A stretch of DNA of 64,000 nucleotides from Flavobacteriaceae bacterium UBA5534 (lineage in GTDB: Bacteria > Bacteroidota > Bacteroidia > Flavobacteriales > Flavobacteriaceae). Below the pieces are notes generated by a model. That model had not been told where the DNA came from, made no database searches, and saw only the letters and a program-made list of their open reading frames with translations. The DNA lies in assembly GCA_002426015.1 (NCBI GenBank), contig DINS01000021.1, positions 1 to 64,000 of the forward strand, in the 5' to 3' direction. Positions 1 through 9,520 of the stretch are shown here, one piece after another (within the stretch, counting starts at the first letter, position 1; every line of letters starts with the position of its first letter). Made by a program: the position numbers and the translations under genes.

Positions 1-2591
1 ACTACCACAACTGGAAGGGGGTTCACTATTAAATCGAACGTCGTATATCCATAACAATCAGGAATAGCATTTTCAGAAACCCTTACATAGATAGTTTGAG
101 GATTACTGACATTATTGTAAGTTGCTGGGTTAGGAATAGGATTTGAATTGGTATCAGCGTCTGATTGAGACTCAAAATAAGTTACTGTATAATCTGCGGG
201 CGATTGAAAACCTAATATTGTATTATTCTGTGCTAACAGATTAAATTGTCCTATTCCGTTATTATTTATATCACAAATAAACAAATCAGAAGGTTGCGTT
301 GCAATAGCTCTATCATTAACTATTAAATTAAATATAGGACTTGACGAAGCCATATAACAATTAGCATCAGATAGATTTTCAACCCTAACAAAGATGGGTT
401 GAGGATTACTAATATTTGTGTATGGGCTTGTAAGAGCTCCTGTATCAGCGTCAGCATCAGCAAATGTTGAATGATATGTTACAATATAATCTGTATTTGG
501 TTGAGTTCCTAATATTCCCAATGATTGTACTTCTAAATCAAATTGACCAAACCCGTCATTAGAGACATCGTCACATATTTCTAAATCTGGGACAGCATTA
601 ATAATAGGTTTTGGTGTTATTACAAGTGTAAACGTTTCAGTTGTGTAACATCCAGAGTTTTGAAATTCCAATCTCACATAGATAGTTTGTCCATCAGTCC
701 CCGAATAGGAATCAGGTGTTGCAATTGGGTTCGCGTCTGCATCTGCATCAGCTTGCGATTCATGATATGTAATGACATAATCCGTAGGGTCTAAAGACCC
801 TAAAATCAAACTATCATTAGGAGTCAAATCAAAATTATAAGGCGCAGCTCCTGGATCACAAAGTGTTATGTCCTGAACAGCAGAACTAATAATAACATTT
901 GGATAAAACTCTACCAATATAGTGTCACTTGATTGACAAGCTCCTGAAAAAATAACATCGACACTATAGTTTCCAGATTGTGTAACAGTGAGTGTTGGTG
1001 AGGTTTCTCCCGGAATGATAGCTCCTTCAAAATACCACACATGTGTAGCAGTCGTCACTCCAGTATCTAGCGTAATTGAATCACCATTACAAACAGTATT
1101 TCCAGCAGCAATGGTAATATCATCTCCTAACTCTCCTCCTAAATTAAAGCTGCCTGCTTTTAAAAACACTCCAGAATCTAATTGAGTATCCGTTGCATCT
1201 GCTACAACTAATTTGATATGATATGTATCTCCAGGAATGACAGGAGACTGTGCAGTAAACACGGCAGTACGTCCGTCAAAAGAAGTAGAAGGTTGACCAA
1301 AACCTGAATATGCTCCAAAATATTGTTCGTTGACTGCTGGGCAAGGCCCATTAAAAGGATGAATGTTGGTAACCAATATGGGAGTTGTCGTTCCAGGTAA
1401 AACAGCAAGATTTGTTGTATTACCTGATGAATCAGTTAATAAAAAAGCAAAGGCATCTGAATAGGTACACTCAAATCCACCCATATCATATTCTTCAGAA
1501 GCCATTAAAAAATCGAAACTTATAGTACTTGCTAACGGAACGAAATCGAACTCAATTATTGAGGCATTATTTGATGTAATACCAACCGTTGCATTAAGAT
1601 CAGGATCACCAGGCCAAGCTGCTCCACCAGCGCTCATGTTGTTGTTGTTTGGCCCTCTTGCTTCTGCAGCATTACCCGAAGTCATAATAATACCATCCTG
1701 AAAAGGAAAGTCTATTCCATTACCGTAAAAATATCCAATCCCATTTACAGAACCAAAATTGGTTCCTGTTGAATAGGTAATATTGGACACTTGCGCACAA
1801 GGGCTATTGACGAGTACGTCTTCAATTAGCTCTTCAACGGTATAAGTTGTTTGATCAATAACAATATTGGGCCCCAAAACAAAAACAGTTATGGTTTCTG
1901 TATCCGAACATCCTTGAGGGTTGGTATCAGCAACCGTCAACGTAACCGTATAAGTCCCTGGGTTTAAATACGTATGTGACACCGATGGACCATTAGCCAC
2001 AAATCCATTGCCAAAATTCCAATTATATGTTGCACCAGCACCATTGTTAGAAAAGGTAGCACTTCCATTAAAATCGACTGTATCACCAGGCAATATTTGA
2101 ATAATCCCAGCTACATTTGCAGTCGGATTTGTACTATCTATAGAAGCCGTTATCGCTTGACATGGTGTCGCACAAAGAATATCAGCTGTCCACCCTGAAT
2201 TTGTGCCTGTGGCATTACTTACAAACTTTAAGGTGATACAACCACTGGTATTGGCAACCGAAGCAGAAACTGATCCTGGACTATTAGCAGTACCTCCCGA
2301 ATAGCTTCCTATAATTGGTGCTGTCGTATCTGGGCCATCATAAATAGTTAATATATCTTGGTTTGCTTGGGTAGTAAAATTTGTGAAATTAAGAATGATG
2401 AATTCACCAGCATTTGGTGAACAAATAGTCATAATAAGATTTTCGTTGCTACTGTAATTTCCAAAAGCTCCACCTGAATCATAAAGCTTATCTGGACCAC
2501 ATCTATTGAATGTCCCATTTTGCATGAAAACATCTTGGGAAAACCCATAAAATGAGATCAAAAATGCAATAAATATGTAGAGTTTTTTCAT
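1..2591 (-). CDS. Secreted multidomain repeat protein, likely T9SS type B cargo (3' end outside window)
   Basis: Open from an ATG at 2591 to the window edge, 863 complete codons, so the C-terminus is missing. It starts with a signal peptide (MKKLYIFIAFLISFYGFSQ). By eye the order is: a CUB-like domain with the motif YDGPDT (about residues 30-140), a PKD domain with YNWNFGNG and HTYLNPGTYTVTL (about 165-235), a choice-of-anchor-L-like region with MASEEYDMGGFE and DGRTAVF (about 250-470), an Ig-like segment (480-560), then at least three repeats of about 94 residues rich in ADADA. This architecture is common in Flavobacteriia proteins that end in a type B (CHU_C) sorting domain and are exported by the type IX system, but the sorting domain itself is out of view. 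Adhesion or matrix function is an inference. Confidence 0.8.
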   Translation of the reverse strand, partial: MKKLYIFIAFLISFYGFSQDVFMQNGTFNRCGPDKLYDSGGAFGNYSSNENLIMTICSPNAGEFIILNFTNFTTQANQDILTIYDGPDTTAPIIGSYSGGTANSPGSVSASVANTSGCITLKFVSNATGTNSGWTADILCATPCQAITASIDSTNPTANVAGIIQILPGDTVDFNGSATFSNNGAGATYNWNFGNGFVANGPSVSHTYLNPGTYTVTLTVADTNPQGCSDTETITVFVLGPNIVIDQTTYTVEELIEDVLVNSPCAQVSNITYSTGTNFGSVNGIGYFYGNGIDFPFQDGIIMTSGNAAEARGPNNNNMSAGGAAWPGDPDLNATVGITSNNASIIEFDFVPLASTISFDFLMASEEYDMGGFECTYSDAFAFLLTDSSGNTTNLAVLPGTTTPILVTNIHPFNGPCPAVNEQYFGAYSGFGQPSTSFDGRTAVFTAQSPVIPGDTYHIKLVVADATDTQLDSGVFLKAGSFNLGGELGDDITIAAGNTVCNGDSITLDTGVTTATHVWYFEGAIIPGETSPTLTVTQSGNYSVDVIFSGACQSSDTILVEFYPNVIISSAVQDITLCDPGAAPYNFDLTPNDSLILGSLDPTDYVITYHESQADADADANPIATPDSYSGTDGQTIYVRLEFQNSGCYTTETFTLVITPKPIINAVPDLEICDDVSNDGFGQFDLEVQSLGILGTQPNTDYIVTYHSTFADADADTGALTSPYTNISNPQPIFVRVENLSDANCYMASSSPIFNLIVNDRAIATQPSDLFICDINNNGIGQFNLLAQNNTILGFQSPADYTVTYFESQSDADTNSNPIPNPATYNNVSNPQTIYVRVSENAIPDCYGYTTFDLIVNPLPVVV
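20..875 (-). repeat. Three tandem repeats of about 281 bp coding for ADADA-type domains
   Basis: Within the large secreted protein the units lie at about 606-875, 312-593 and 20-298. Each begins with a D-x-x-x-C-D motif (ITLCD, LEICD, LFICD), continues with a segment ending in DYxVTY, then an Asp-Ala run (ADADA or DADT), then NPQTIYVRVE or a close variant, and a final C-Y pair. Repeats may continue past the window edge. Confidence 0.75.
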
Positions 2592-2884
2592 TATGTAATA
2601 CTATTCTAACCATTCACAAAGCTGAAAAATATTTAACACTTATCTTTTTTCAAACTACTTATACTGTGATAATTACAAATTTATATCTAAAAAATAAACC
2701 TAAAACTGCTCATTCTTAAGACTAGTATTAGGCTAATGCTACTTTTATACAAGGTCGAAATTTAATAAATTTTAAGTAATATCATCATCTAATTCCTGAT
2801 AAAGTTACCACTTTAACAATTACAAATCACCTTCAGAACGTCTAAACAATCTGTTAATAATACCAAATTGGTTATGGGATTTCT

Positions 2885-2892
2885 TATTTTTG
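2885..2892 (+). promoter_or_regulatory. -7 box TATTTTTG upstream of nfu-like gene
   Basis: Exact match to the Bacteroidota TAnnTTTG -7 element, 15 nt before the ATG of the Nfu-like gene at 2908. A TTG at 2868-2870 is nearer than the usual -33 spacing. The preceding stretch 2592-2884 is AT-rich, has no convincing ORF and shows me nothing else. Confidence 0.5.
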
Positions 2893-2907
2893 CATAAAAT
2901 TTTTAAA

Positions 2908-3810
2908 ATGAATGCGATATCAATATCTATAAAAGAAACAAATAACCCAACCATTATAAAATTTGAAGCCGATTCGTTTTTAACCAATCATGAAAGTTTT
3001 GAATTTAACAATATCGATGAAGCTAAATCTTCTCCGTTAGCTCAAGAACTATTTTATCTTCCATTTGTTAAAAAAGTTTACATATCTGGTAACTTTATTG
3101 CCGTTGAGCGATACAATATAATGGAATGGAAAGATGTTCAAAACGATGTTGCTGAACAAATTGAGGCCTATTTAAAAGCTGGCGGCATTGTGATTAACTC
3201 AAATGCCAAAAGCAAAAAAGTGCCAGTGACTGTATATGCGGAAAGCACACCAAATCCTTCTGCGATGAAATTTGTTGCCAACAAAAAACTTGTAGCTTCC
3301 TCATTTGAATTTACATCTATTGATGATGCAAAATATTCACCTTTAGCCACTCAACTTTTTCATTTACCTTTTGTAAAAGGTGTTTTTATGGATGAAAACT
3401 ATATTTCCATTACCAAATACGAAGTAGCAGAGTGGAACGATATTACCATGGAACTTCGCGAGTTTATCAGAAACTATATTGAAAACGGAAAAGATATCAT
3501 ACTTGCAGAAGCACCCGAAGTCTTAAAAAAGACTACAGAAAAATTGGACGAACATTTTGAAGCACTTGATGACACATCTAAAGAGATCATCAATATTTTG
3601 GAAGAATACATCAAACCTGCAGTTGCCAGCGATGGTGGTAATATTCAGTTTCAATCGTATAACCCATCCAATAAAACAGTAAAAGTAATTTTGCAAGGAG
3701 CTTGCAGCGGTTGCCCTTCATCAACATTTACCTTAAAAAATGGCATTGAAAATATGCTCAAAGAAATGCTGAAAGGCAGAGTTGAAATTGTTGAAGCCAT
3801 CAACGGTTAG
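2908..3810 (+). CDS. NifU/Nfu-type Fe-S cluster scaffold protein with duplicated N-terminal domain
   Basis: Predicted Fe-S cluster carrier. The C-terminal NifU domain (about residues 215-300) has the cluster-binding CxxC in GACSGCPSS. In front are two copies of the Nfu N-terminal domain; the second has the typical TPNPSAMKF, the first a weaker TNNPTIIKF, and both share the pattern SPLAxxLFxLPFVKxV. I chose the ATG at 2908 (300 residues) over a TTG at 2890, because that TTG overlaps the likely -7 box. A paired N-domain is usual in Flavobacteriia homologues. A dodecin gene follows on the same strand. Confidence 0.9.
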   Translation: MNAISISIKETNNPTIIKFEADSFLTNHESFEFNNIDEAKSSPLAQELFYLPFVKKVYISGNFIAVERYNIMEWKDVQNDVAEQIEAYLKAGGIVINSNAKSKKVPVTVYAESTPNPSAMKFVANKKLVASSFEFTSIDDAKYSPLATQLFHLPFVKGVFMDENYISITKYEVAEWNDITMELREFIRNYIENGKDIILAEAPEVLKKTTEKLDEHFEALDDTSKEIINILEEYIKPAVASDGGNIQFQSYNPSNKTVKVILQGACSGCPSSTFTLKNGIENMLKEMLKGRVEIVEAING

Positions 3811-3871
3811 ATTTTGACATATTATTGCTATCTTTATAGTTCATCGATTTATTAACCAAAAACTATTAAAG

Positions 3872-4072
3872 ATGGCTATTTTAAAAGTTATTGAAATTTT
3901 ATCAAATTCTGACACAAGCTGGGAAGATGCAACAAAAAAAGCAGTAAAGCATGCCTCAAAAACAGTAAAAAACATCAAATCGGTATATGTACAAGACCAA
4001 AGTGCAATAGTCAGAAATGACGAAGTCACCGAATTTAGAGTAAATTTGAAAATCACTTTTGAAGTCAATTGA
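3872..4072 (+). CDS. Dodecin family protein
   Basis: A 66-residue protein matching dodecins along its whole length: MAILKVIEI start, SWEDATKKAVKHASKTVKNI helix, and the C-terminal strand pattern EFRVNLKITFEV. Dodecins form hollow dodecamers that bind flavins or CoA-type ligands in the cytoplasm. Just upstream, TATCTTTA (3829-3836) is one base off the -7 consensus, so it may have its own promoter. A clear terminator follows at 4097. Confidence 0.9.
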   Translation: MAILKVIEILSNSDTSWEDATKKAVKHASKTVKNIKSVYVQDQSAIVRNDEVTEFRVNLKITFEVN

Positions 4073-4096
4073 TTTCAAAAAAGATTAAACTTATGA

Positions 4097-4120
4097 AGCA
4101 CTCCAATGAGTGCTTTTTTT
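4097..4120 (+). terminator. Rho-independent terminator after dodecin
   Basis: Stem AGCACTC / GAGTGCT with a CAAT loop, followed by a run of T residues. It ends the nfu-dodecin unit. Confidence 0.85.
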
Positions 4121-4137
4121 ATGCGCCAACATTTCGC

Positions 4138-4145
4138 TAACTTTG
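4138..4145 (+). promoter_or_regulatory. -7 box TAACTTTG for the DUF255 gene
   Basis: Exact TAnnTTTG match downstream of the terminator, about 70 nt before the next ATG. No clear -33 TTG is visible. Confidence 0.45.
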
Positions 4146-4214
4146 AGTCATGCGACGCATTACATGCATCTTTTTTTTGCTTAATGAATTGGACAAGGAC
4201 AAAACCAAAAACCC

Positions 4215-6251
4215 ATGACACATCAATTTACCAATAACCTTATAAACGAAACTAGTCCTTACCTTTTGCAACATGCTCATAATCCAGTTAATTGGTATGC
4301 TTGGAATTCTGATGTGTTGGATCTTGCGAAAAAAGAAAATAAACTCATTATTATAAGTGTTGGTTATGCTGCCTGCCATTGGTGCCATGTTATGGAGCAC
4401 GAAAGCTTTGAAGACGAATCAGTTGCCAAAACCATGAATACCCATTACATCAATATAAAAGTTGATCGCGAAGAACGTCCAGATATTGACCAAGTATATA
4501 TGAATGCAGTGCAGCTAATGACTGGCCAAGGTGGCTGGCCAATGAATGTGGTTGCATTACCAGATGGACGACCAATATGGGGAGGCACCTATTTTAGAAA
4601 AGAACAATGGATAAGTGCTCTTGAACAACTAAGTAAACTATATAAGGACAAACCAGAAAAACTTTATGAATATGCCGAAAAGCTAGAGCAAGGCATCAAA
4701 AATCTGGATATCGTCATCCATAATAAAGACGAAGCAAATTTTAAATTGAATCTCATCGATGAATCAGTTGAAAATTGGTCTTCACAGTTTGATCATCATC
4801 ATGGAGGAATGAAGAGAGCTCCAAAATTCATGATGCCAAACAACTATCATTTTCTGCTTCGATATGCTTATCAAGCAAAAAAAAAGAATATTGAAAATTA
4901 TGTACATCACACTCTTACCAAAATGGCTTTTGGAGGAATCTATGATCAGATAGGTGGAGGATTTTCGCGTTATTCAGTTGATGATAAATGGCATATACCT
5001 CATTTTGAAAAAATGCTGTACGATAATGCTCAACTTGTTAGCTTATACGCTGACGCATATGCTATTACAAAAAACGAACTCTATAAAAATGTGATTGAAG
5101 AAACCCTGACTTTCGTTGAAAGAGAACTTACAGGAATTCATAATAATTTTTATTCCTCTCTAGATGCTGATAGTTATAATAGAGAAGGTAAGCTTGAAGA
5201 AGGCGCTTATTATGTTTGGCAAAAAGATGAATTAAAAACAATTTTAGGAAGTGACTTTGAATTGTTTTCTGACTATTACAACGTCAATAATTATGGCCAT
5301 TGGGAACATAAAAACTATGTTTTGATTTGCAACGCTGACGATCAATCTTTTTTAGACAAGCATAAACTTTCAAAAGAAACCTTCCAAAAAAAGAGAAATG
5401 AATGGAAAACCATACTTTTGGATACCAGGAACAAGCGGCACAAACCACGTCTAGACGATAAAACATTAACTTCATGGAATGCATTGATGATAAAAGGATA
5501 TGTAGATGCATATCGTGTATTGGATAACAAAACTTATTTAGACACAGCCATTAAAACTGCCGAATTTTTAATATCACACCAACTTAAAAACGATGGTGGA
5601 TTGCATCATAACTACAAAAATGGTAAAAGTACAATTAATGGCTATCTTGAAGATTATGCCACAACTATTGAAGCGTTTTTAGCCTTGTACGAACAGACTT
5701 CAAATGACAAATGGTTGCTTACTGCACGTGATTTAGCCAATTATACTTTTGATCGTTTTTTTGATGACAACAGCAAGCTCTTCTTCTTTACGTCCAGTGA
5801 TGATGCTCCTTTGGTAAGCCGAAGTATTGAATATAGAGACAATGTAGTTCCTGCCAGCAATTCTATTATGGCAAAAAACTTATTTAAGTTGTCACATTAT
5901 TTCAATAATGACCATTTTTTAAATACCGCAACCACCATGCTCAATAATGTAAGTCCAGAAATCAATGCCTATCCTTCTGGATTTTCAAATTGGTTAGATT
6001 TAATGCTCAATTACACCAATCCTTTTTATGAAATTGCAATTGCAGGAGAAGATTCTAAAGAAAAAATATTGGAGCTGAACAAAGTCTATTTGCCAAATAA
6101 GATCATTGCAGCGAGCAAAAACCAAACTACAATTCCACTTTTAGAAAACAGATACATCGTTAATGAAACTTTGATATTTGTTTGTGTTGATCAAACCTGT
6201 CAGCTTCCAGTAAAAAACACAACCGAAGCTTTAAAATTTATAAAGAAATAA
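4215..6251 (+). CDS. DUF255 thioredoxin-domain protein (YyaL/SPATA20 family)
   Basis: 678 residues, the usual family length. The N-terminal half opens with the family signature NETSPYLLQHAHNPVNWY followed by a thioredoxin-like fold with the CxxC motif CHWCHVM (about residues 55-61) and VDREERPD. The C-terminal part resembles an (alpha/alpha)6 glycosidase-type barrel, with HFEKMLYDNAQL and LTSWNALMI. The biochemical role of this family is not established; a redox or N-acylglucosamine epimerase-like activity has been proposed from the fold. The DUF1304 gene follows after 2 nt, so the two are probably co-transcribed. Confidence 0.9.
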   Translation: MTHQFTNNLINETSPYLLQHAHNPVNWYAWNSDVLDLAKKENKLIIISVGYAACHWCHVMEHESFEDESVAKTMNTHYINIKVDREERPDIDQVYMNAVQLMTGQGGWPMNVVALPDGRPIWGGTYFRKEQWISALEQLSKLYKDKPEKLYEYAEKLEQGIKNLDIVIHNKDEANFKLNLIDESVENWSSQFDHHHGGMKRAPKFMMPNNYHFLLRYAYQAKKKNIENYVHHTLTKMAFGGIYDQIGGGFSRYSVDDKWHIPHFEKMLYDNAQLVSLYADAYAITKNELYKNVIEETLTFVERELTGIHNNFYSSLDADSYNREGKLEEGAYYVWQKDELKTILGSDFELFSDYYNVNNYGHWEHKNYVLICNADDQSFLDKHKLSKETFQKKRNEWKTILLDTRNKRHKPRLDDKTLTSWNALMIKGYVDAYRVLDNKTYLDTAIKTAEFLISHQLKNDGGLHHNYKNGKSTINGYLEDYATTIEAFLALYEQTSNDKWLLTARDLANYTFDRFFDDNSKLFFFTSSDDAPLVSRSIEYRDNVVPASNSIMAKNLFKLSHYFNNDHFLNTATTMLNNVSPEINAYPSGFSNWLDLMLNYTNPFYEIAIAGEDSKEKILELNKVYLPNKIIAASKNQTTIPLLENRYIVNETLIFVCVDQTCQLPVKNTTEALKFIKK

Positions 6252-6253
6252 AC

Positions 6254-6610
6254 ATGAAAACACTACAAATCATTCTCATCAGTATCGTTGCATTTGAACA
6301 CTTTTATTTTTTAGTTCTAGAAATGTTTTTATGGACTACCCCAAAAGGCATCAAGGCATTCGGTCTAAAGTCTAAATCGTTTGCTGAAGACACCAAAGTC
6401 CTTGCCGCCAACCAAGGGTTATACAATGGCTTTTTGGCTGCAGGCCTATTATTTGGTTTATTAATAAACGAAAGTAAGTTCCTGATTTATATTTTGGTTT
6501 GCATCATCATTGCAGGAGTTTATGGTGCCTATTCCACAAAAAAAGTAAAACTATTTTATATACAAGCTGTCCCTGCATTAATTGCATTGTTATTTTTGGT
6601 TTTAGCTTGA
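6254..6610 (+). CDS. DUF1304 integral membrane protein
   Basis: 118 residues with about four hydrophobic segments. It shows family features: EHFYFLVLEMFLW near the N-terminus, then NQGLYNGFLAAGLLFG, and a final helix without a long tail. Function is unknown. It starts 2 nt after the DUF255 stop, so the pair looks translationally coupled. Confidence 0.85.
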   Translation: MKTLQIILISIVAFEHFYFLVLEMFLWTTPKGIKAFGLKSKSFAEDTKVLAANQGLYNGFLAAGLLFGLLINESKFLIYILVCIIIAGVYGAYSTKKVKLFYIQAVPALIALLFLVLA

Positions 6611-6714
6611 TTACTACTCATTGTATAAATTTAATCAATGAAGCTATTTGATAAAGAAGAGCTGTGTTTTGGCTGAATTTATGATAATTAGTAACTTGTA
6701 AAAAAATTAAAAAT

Positions 6715-7527
6715 ATGGATTTACAAAAATGGATTGACAAAGGTTACGAACTGATTATAAATTTTGGCCCAAAAGTAATTGGAGCTATCATTATATGGAT
6801 TGTTGGTCTTTGGGTGATAAAAATGCTTATAAAAGGAATCAAAAAAACTTTAGAAAGGGGTGATTATGATGTAAGTCTCAAAAAGTTTTTGATCAATCTT
6901 ATTAACTGGGCTTTAAAAATAGTCTTGATTATTGTTGTTTTAGGAACTGTAGGCGTAGAAACCACATCATTTGCCGCCATTTTAGCTGCAGCTGGTTTAG
7001 CAGTTGGACTAGCATTACAAGGGTCTTTGGCAAATTTTGCTGGAGGCGTATTGATCATGCTTTTTAAACCTTTTAAAGTTGGTGACCTTATTGAAGCCCA
7101 AGGTGAAACAGGTGTTGTTAAACAAATTGAAATTTTCACTACAAAACTTACTGGCTTATCTAATAGAGAGATTATTATTCCAAATGCAGCACTTTCAAAT
7201 GGAAACATTATCAATTACACTACTGAAGGCACACGTCGAGTTGACTTAACCTTTGGTGTAGGTTATGATTCAGACATAAAAAAAACTAAAGAAGTTTTGA
7301 TGAATGTCATAGCATCTCATCCAAAAGTTTTAAAAGAACCTGCTCCAACGGTTAATGTTTCTGCTTTAGCTGATAGTTCGGTGAATTTTGCTGTAAGACC
7401 TTGGTGCAATGCTGAAGATTATTGGGCTGTTTATTTTGAAGTGACCGAAAACACTAAAGAGGCACTTGATGCTGCTGGAATAGAAATTCCTTATCCACAT
7501 CAAGTTGAAATACAAAAGAAAGGTTAA
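6715..7527 (+). CDS. Small-conductance mechanosensitive channel, MscS family
   Basis: 270 residues, the size of E. coli MscS. Three N-terminal membrane segments lead into the pore helix AAAGLAVGLALQGSLANFAGG (about residues 88-110, with the Gly/Ala packing typical of TM3), then the beta domain LFKPFKVGDLIE and NREIIIPNAALSNGNIINY. It should open under membrane tension and release solutes during hypo-osmotic shock. Its 3' end overlaps that of convergent tsaB by 4 bp, so no separate terminator fits between them. Confidence 0.93.
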   Translation: MDLQKWIDKGYELIINFGPKVIGAIIIWIVGLWVIKMLIKGIKKTLERGDYDVSLKKFLINLINWALKIVLIIVVLGTVGVETTSFAAILAAAGLAVGLALQGSLANFAGGVLIMLFKPFKVGDLIEAQGETGVVKQIEIFTTKLTGLSNREIIIPNAALSNGNIINYTTEGTRRVDLTFGVGYDSDIKKTKEVLMNVIASHPKVLKEPAPTVNVSALADSSVNFAVRPWCNAEDYWAVYFEVTENTKEALDAAGIEIPYPHQVEIQKKG

Positions 7528-8195
7528 GCCTTCGATTTTAATGCAATAAAATCTTTTAAATAATAAGGGTCAAAATAAGCGACATCTTCGATGTCGTTTT
7601 TTTTGTATCTATCATACGCTAAAACACCCATTTCTTTTGCAGAAGGCAATTTGTCGTTAATGAAAATTGCATTAGGATGCTGTATTAAGGTTTTGGTTTT
7701 TTCTACACCATCACCTATAAAATAGACATTCCCTTTTTCTAAATACTCCTTAAAAGAATGTGCGTCCAAAATCTGTGCTTGTGTTTCTCTTATGTATTGG
7801 TGGTTTGCATCAAAAATAGCCGAATACACTTCCAACCGTCTTGCATCGAGCATCGATACAATGACACCTTCATCTATTTTGATTTGATGCGCCAAAGATT
7901 CAAGAGTTGCAACAGAAATCAATGGTTTATCTAAAGCGAAACACAGCCCTTTGGCTGCCGAAACACCAATACGCAGTCCTGTATAAGAGCCAGGTCCTTT
8001 GCTTACTGCTATGGCATCTAACTGTGATGGTTTTATCTTTGCAGATTCTAAAACTTCATTAATGAACACATGTAATGATTCAGCATGTGAATAATTGATG
8101 TTGTTATCTTCTTTAAAAACTAAAGTCTCTCCTTCTTTTGAAAGAGAGACCGAGCAGTTGGTTGTTGCTGTTTCTATATTTAGTATGAAGCTCAA
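7524..8195 (-). CDS. tsaB: tRNA threonylcarbamoyladenosine biosynthesis protein TsaB
   Basis: 223 residues of the ASKHA fold: ILNIETATTNCSVSL at the N-terminus and the signature AVSKGPGSYTGLRIG near residues 63-78. TsaB partners TsaD (with TsaE) in making t6A37 on ANN-reading tRNAs. The only fitting start is TTG (8193-8195) encoding MSFILNIE; no in-frame ATG lies nearby. It is 10 nt downstream of the adaptor gene, so it is probably the last gene of the tolC-adaptor-tsaB operon. Confidence 0.93.
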   Translation of the reverse strand: MSFILNIETATTNCSVSLSKEGETLVFKEDNNINYSHAESLHVFINEVLESAKIKPSQLDAIAVSKGPGSYTGLRIGVSAAKGLCFALDKPLISVATLESLAHQIKIDEGVIVSMLDARRLEVYSAIFDANHQYIRETQAQILDAHSFKEYLEKGNVYFIGDGVEKTKTLIQHPNAIFINDKLPSAKEMGVLAYDRYKKNDIEDVAYFDPYYLKDFIALKSKA

Positions 8196-8205
8196 AATGT
8201 AGGTT

Positions 8206-9513
8206 TTATTCTTCTTCTTCTTTTTTTACTTCTTCTTTTTTCTGTTCAACCTTATCACCTGTTTTCAAAGTTTTCGATACCACATTGTAAGGCCCTGTAA
8301 TGATTTCGTCACCTTCTTTGAGTCCAGAAATAATTTCGATATTGGTATCGTCTTGAATACCTGTTTTTACAACCCTCAATTTAGCTTCTCCTTTATTGAC
8401 GACGAACACGCATTCAAATTTCTCTTCGGTTTCAACTTTTGCTTTAGGTGATTTATTATCAACTTTTGCTTTAGTGGTAGGTTTTTTTGAAGATGTTGTA
8501 TCTGTTTTAATCACAATGGCGCTAATTGGCACTGACACTGCTTTAGGGCGTTTGTTGGTAATAATATCAACCGTTGCAGTCATTCCTGGTCGGAATGGTG
8601 AATAGGTTTCTGGTTTGCCTTCCAATAGGTCTTTGTAAGATTCTTCAATAATACGAACTTTTACTTTAAAGTTGGTCACTTGGTCTGCTGTTAAGGTTCC
8701 TGCTGCTGAATTGGCTATTTCAGTAACAATTCCTTTAAATTCTTTTTTAAGATAAGCGTCCACCTCAACAATGGCCGTATCACCTATTTGAACCTTGACG
8801 ATGTCATTTTCATTGACATCTATTTCAACTTCCATATTATTAAGGTTTGCGACTCTCAAAATTTCGGTTCCTGCCATTTGTTGGGTTCCAACAACGCGTT
8901 CGCCCAACTCTACATCCAATTTGGAAATGGTACCACTCATTGGAGCATAGATTGTCGTTCTGTTAAGGTTATCCATTGCTTCATTAACTGTTGCTCCAGC
9001 ACTTTGCACACTGTAGTATGCAGACTGACGATTGGCTTGAGCTATTTCGTATGAGGATACTGCTTTGTCCCAATCAGCTTTTGAAATTATCCCTTTTTCA
9101 AACAATTGTTTATTTCTATTATAACTTGCTTTTGCCTCACGAAGGGATGCTTCGGCTTGTTCCAACCCAGACTTGACATTTTGGTAACTTGCTTGTGACC
9201 TGTTTACTGCTGACTGAATTAAATCAGGATTGACTCTCACCAATAAATCACCTTTATTGACTTGCTGGCCTTCTTTAAAAGGCAACTCGATAATTTCTCC
9301 AGAAACTTCACTCGAAATTTTAACCTCTACTTCTGGCTGAATTTTCCCAGTTGCTGATACTTTTTCAACGATATCTTTAAGCATTACCTTTTCGATATCA
9401 ACTTCTTTAAAGTTTCCTTGTTTGCCAAAAAGACCTGCTTTTTTTCCTCCTATTAAAACAACTAATAATAGGGCAACTATAGAGACAACAATAATTAATG
9501 TTTTCTTACTCAT
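8206..9513 (-). CDS. Efflux periplasmic adaptor subunit (HlyD/MacA-like membrane fusion protein)
   Basis: 435 residues. An N-terminal membrane anchor (about 5-25) is followed by a biotinyl-lipoyl half-motif (EVSGEIIELPFKEGQQVNKGDLL), a long alpha-hairpin with Gln-rich coiled coil (about 95-180), a second lipoyl half (APMSGTISKLDVELGERV) and beta-barrel and membrane-proximal domains. It should bridge an inner-membrane pump to TolC. A Lys/Thr/Pro-rich insert near residue 345 and a Lys/Glu tail are low-complexity additions. The gene is 7 nt downstream of the TolC gene. No ABC or RND pump gene lies in this cluster, so the pump partner must be elsewhere. Confidence 0.9.
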   Translation of the reverse strand: MSKKTLIIVVSIVALLLVVLIGGKKAGLFGKQGNFKEVDIEKVMLKDIVEKVSATGKIQPEVEVKISSEVSGEIIELPFKEGQQVNKGDLLVRVNPDLIQSAVNRSQASYQNVKSGLEQAEASLREAKASYNRNKQLFEKGIISKADWDKAVSSYEIAQANRQSAYYSVQSAGATVNEAMDNLNRTTIYAPMSGTISKLDVELGERVVGTQQMAGTEILRVANLNNMEVEIDVNENDIVKVQIGDTAIVEVDAYLKKEFKGIVTEIANSAAGTLTADQVTNFKVKVRIIEESYKDLLEGKPETYSPFRPGMTATVDIITNKRPKAVSVPISAIVIKTDTTSSKKPTTKAKVDNKSPKAKVETEEKFECVFVVNKGEAKLRVVKTGIQDDTNIEIISGLKEGDEIITGPYNVVSKTLKTGDKVEQKKEEVKKEEEE

Positions 9514-9520
9514 AACGTGG

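Noticed and set aside
1..875. CRISPR-like array
   Set aside because: The repeats are about 281 bp, coding, diverged and without spacers.
988..1408. Short ORFs at the start of the window
   Set aside because: Both are other-frame shadows of the large minus-strand secreted protein, which is open through the whole of 1-2591.
2592..2884. A small gene or RNA in the first long gap
   Set aside because: No ORF with a sensible start and no stable hairpin; only AT-rich DNA leading to the -7 box.
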